Of a stretch of DNA of 64,000 bases, positions 62,590 through 64,000 are shown piece after piece. A model generated the notes under the pieces. That model ran no database searches. It saw only the letters and a list, made by a program, of their open reading frames with translations, and had not been told where the DNA came from. A program made the translations under genes and the position numbers. Where the stretch lies: NCBI GenBank assembly GCA_021324465.1, contig JAJPJB010000024.1, forward strand, positions 1 through 64,000, given 5' to 3'. Source of the DNA: Hyphomicrobiaceae bacterium (GTDB lineage Bacteria > Pseudomonadota > Alphaproteobacteria > Rhizobiales > Xanthobacteraceae). Within the stretch, counting starts at the first letter, position 1, and each line of letters opens with the position of its first letter.

Positions 62590-64000
62590 ATGATGGCTGC
62601 GTTCGCGCGGGAAGGTGGGTACGGGGCGCCGAGCTCCGTGATCCACGTTGATTCCTCGCATCCTGACACCATCGTCGTTCCTGATGCTCAGCTGCTGTTC
62701 ACTGCGCATTTTCACCGCGCAGGTCCCGATCTCATTCTCACCGGCCATGATGGCCGCAATCACATCATTCCGGGCTACTTCACGGGCGCGCACCGGCCGG
62801 CTTTGGTCGCGCCGAACGGCGCCGCGCTGTCGCCAGATCTGGTCGAGCTGTTGGCGGGATCGCCGACGCCAAACGAATACGCGCAAGCCGGGCAGGGCAC
62901 CGCGGCACCCGAACCGATCGGGCGCGTCGAGAAGGTGGTCGGCACCGTCACGGTGATCCGCAACGGCGTCGCGGTCGCGCTCAATGTCGGCGATACCGTC
63001 TACAAGAGCGACGTGGTGCAGACCGCGGCCGGCTCTTCGGTCGGCATCGGCTTTCCGGACGGCAGCGCGCTCAACCTCGTCGCCAACACGCGGATGGCGC
63101 TGAACGACTATTCCTACGATCCGAACTCGACGTCGAATTCCGCGCTGTTCAGTCTGGTCGAAGGCGGCCTGTCCTTCGTCGCCGGCAAGGTGGCGCATAC
63201 CGGCGACATGAAGATCGGCACGCCGATCGCCACCATGGGCATCCGCGGCACCGCCGGCTGGCTCTACGAGGATCAGGTCGCCACGGTGACGGCGAATGCG
63301 GGCAACGTCACGCTGCACTTCGCCGCGGTCTACGACACGGTCACCAACACGGAGAGCACGTATACGCTCTACGCCGTCGATGCCAACGGCCAGCTGATGC
63401 ACGACGCCAACGGCAATCTCATTTCGCTGGCGACGGTATCCTCGACCCAGAACGGCCTGGTGACGACGCTGACCGGCAACGGCATCGGCGCGCTGCCGAA
63501 CGTGTCGACCGCGCCGGCCGACTTCACACAGCAACAGTTCCAGCAGGAGGTCATGCCGCAAGTCATCAATTTCGCGGTGCAGGCCATCCAGCAATTTCAG
63601 CAGCAGAACCAGCAGACTAATCCGCAGTCGACGCCCAACAGCACCGGCAGCCCGGAAACGCCGCCGAGCAACAACAGCAACGAACATACGCAGCAGCTGA
63701 ACTTCAATCTCAACAACGGCCAGACCGTAACGATTACCGTCACGGAAAATCAGCCGAGCAACCCGCCGCCGCAGAACAACAATCCGCCGCCGCAACAGAC
63801 GCAGACGCAAAGCGGACCCCAGACTTTCAATTTTGATCCTCCCGCCAATAGCGGGCCGCAGACTTTCCCGACGCCGCCGGACTACTCTCCGGGCGGCGTT
63901 CCGGGTCCGACGGACAATCTCACGGATAATTCGTCAGTTCCGCTGGTCGTCAACGATTCCCGCACCATCAACAATCTGACAGTCGGCAGCGGCGCCTTCG
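62590..64000 (+). CDS. Paralogous FecR-headed giant protein, 5' part (cut by window end)
   Basis: The frame is open to the window edge (470 residues). It starts MMAAFAREGGYGAPSSVIHV after an AGGGGCGGGG ribosome binding site, then has the same head (PDAQLLFTAHFHRAGPDL, about 24-96) and FecR domain (about 110-222; GTVTVIRNGVAVALNVGD, TPIATMGIRGTAG) as the gene at 53765. From about residue 312 it enters a glutamine/asparagine/proline-rich linker with several QQ and PPP runs. It is a tandem duplicate with its own head, probably a second adhesin whose repeats lie beyond the window. Confidence 0.88.
   Translation, partial: MMAAFAREGGYGAPSSVIHVDSSHPDTIVVPDAQLLFTAHFHRAGPDLILTGHDGRNHIIPGYFTGAHRPALVAPNGAALSPDLVELLAGSPTPNEYAQAGQGTAAPEPIGRVEKVVGTVTVIRNGVAVALNVGDTVYKSDVVQTAAGSSVGIGFPDGSALNLVANTRMALNDYSYDPNSTSNSALFSLVEGGLSFVAGKVAHTGDMKIGTPIATMGIRGTAGWLYEDQVATVTANAGNVTLHFAAVYDTVTNTESTYTLYAVDANGQLMHDANGNLISLATVSSTQNGLVTTLTGNGIGALPNVSTAPADFTQQQFQQEVMPQVINFAVQAIQQFQQQNQQTNPQSTPNSTGSPETPPSNNSNEHTQQLNFNLNNGQTVTITVTENQPSNPPPQNNNPPPQQTQTQSGPQTFNFDPPANSGPQTFPTPPDYSPGGVPGPTDNLTDNSSVPLVVNDSRTINNLTVGSGAF

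Overview
The window is a GC-rich chromosomal segment of an alphaproteobacterium, most likely a member of the Hyphomicrobiales (Rhizobiales) near Bradyrhizobium, Pseudolabrys or Rhodoplanes. The evidence is the fliF-fliG-fliH-fliN-flbD gene order, a SciP-type DUF1153 gene, CtrA-like boxes (TTAA-N7-TTAA), general-stress (EcfG-type) promoter motifs GGAAC-N16/17-CGTT, a Rhodobacter-type PmtA, DUF992 and Bug-family (TctC) binding proteins, and several families of dispersed palindromic repeats typical of this group. No phage, IS element or CRISPR array is visible. Gene assignments come from reading the translations; no database search was run.

Layout. 1-6.6 kb: DUF992 secreted protein, a divergent EF-G paralogue, class II fumarase, DUF1330, Bug protein. 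6.6-15.2 kb: a flagellar block on the minus strand (fliK, flgD, sciP, then fliF-fliG-fliH-fliN-flbD), with a CtrA-like box before fliF, a weaker one before sciP and a sigma-54-like -24/-12 element before fliK. 15.4-22.3 kb: mnmA, pmtA, a tRNA with anticodon CAT, an enolase-superfamily enzyme, a CPA2 antiporter with an RCK domain, and an exported hydrolase. 22.4-35.7 kb: a trehalose/glucose island (otsA, an ASRT-family protein, glucose dehydrogenase, GH15, carbonic anhydrase, a double-barrel outer membrane protein, a second GH15, otsB, MFS transporter). Its four transcription units that contain sugar genes, plus one orphan site in a gene-free stretch, carry EcfG-type promoter motifs. 35.8-46.5 kb: ClC channel, small envelope proteins, a catabolic group (YciI, HIBADH-like dehydrogenase, VOC dioxygenase, Bug protein), SET-domain protein, amidohydrolase, and an orphan FlgC-like protein. 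46.7-53.4 kb: class I fumarase, an ABC-type binding protein, a kynurenine-formamidase-like hydrolase, a zinc ribbon, and overlapping pncA/pncB.

53.8-64 kb holds the most unusual feature. It is a tandem pair of paralogous giant-protein genes (2,851 residues, and a second one cut by the window edge). Each has a conserved head of about 70 residues, then a FecR domain, then a low-complexity linker. The first then runs into beta-helix-like repeats, PKD/VCBS-like modules, a jelly-roll carbohydrate-binding-like module and RTX-like calcium-binding motifs. It looks like a type I-secreted surface adhesin, and a perfect CtrA box lies upstream.

How parts may work together (inference): CtrA, SciP and FlbD/sigma-54 would tie flagellum assembly, and possibly the giant surface protein, to the cell cycle. 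EcfG would switch on synthesis of trehalose and also its breakdown through GH15 enzymes and glucose dehydrogenase under stress.
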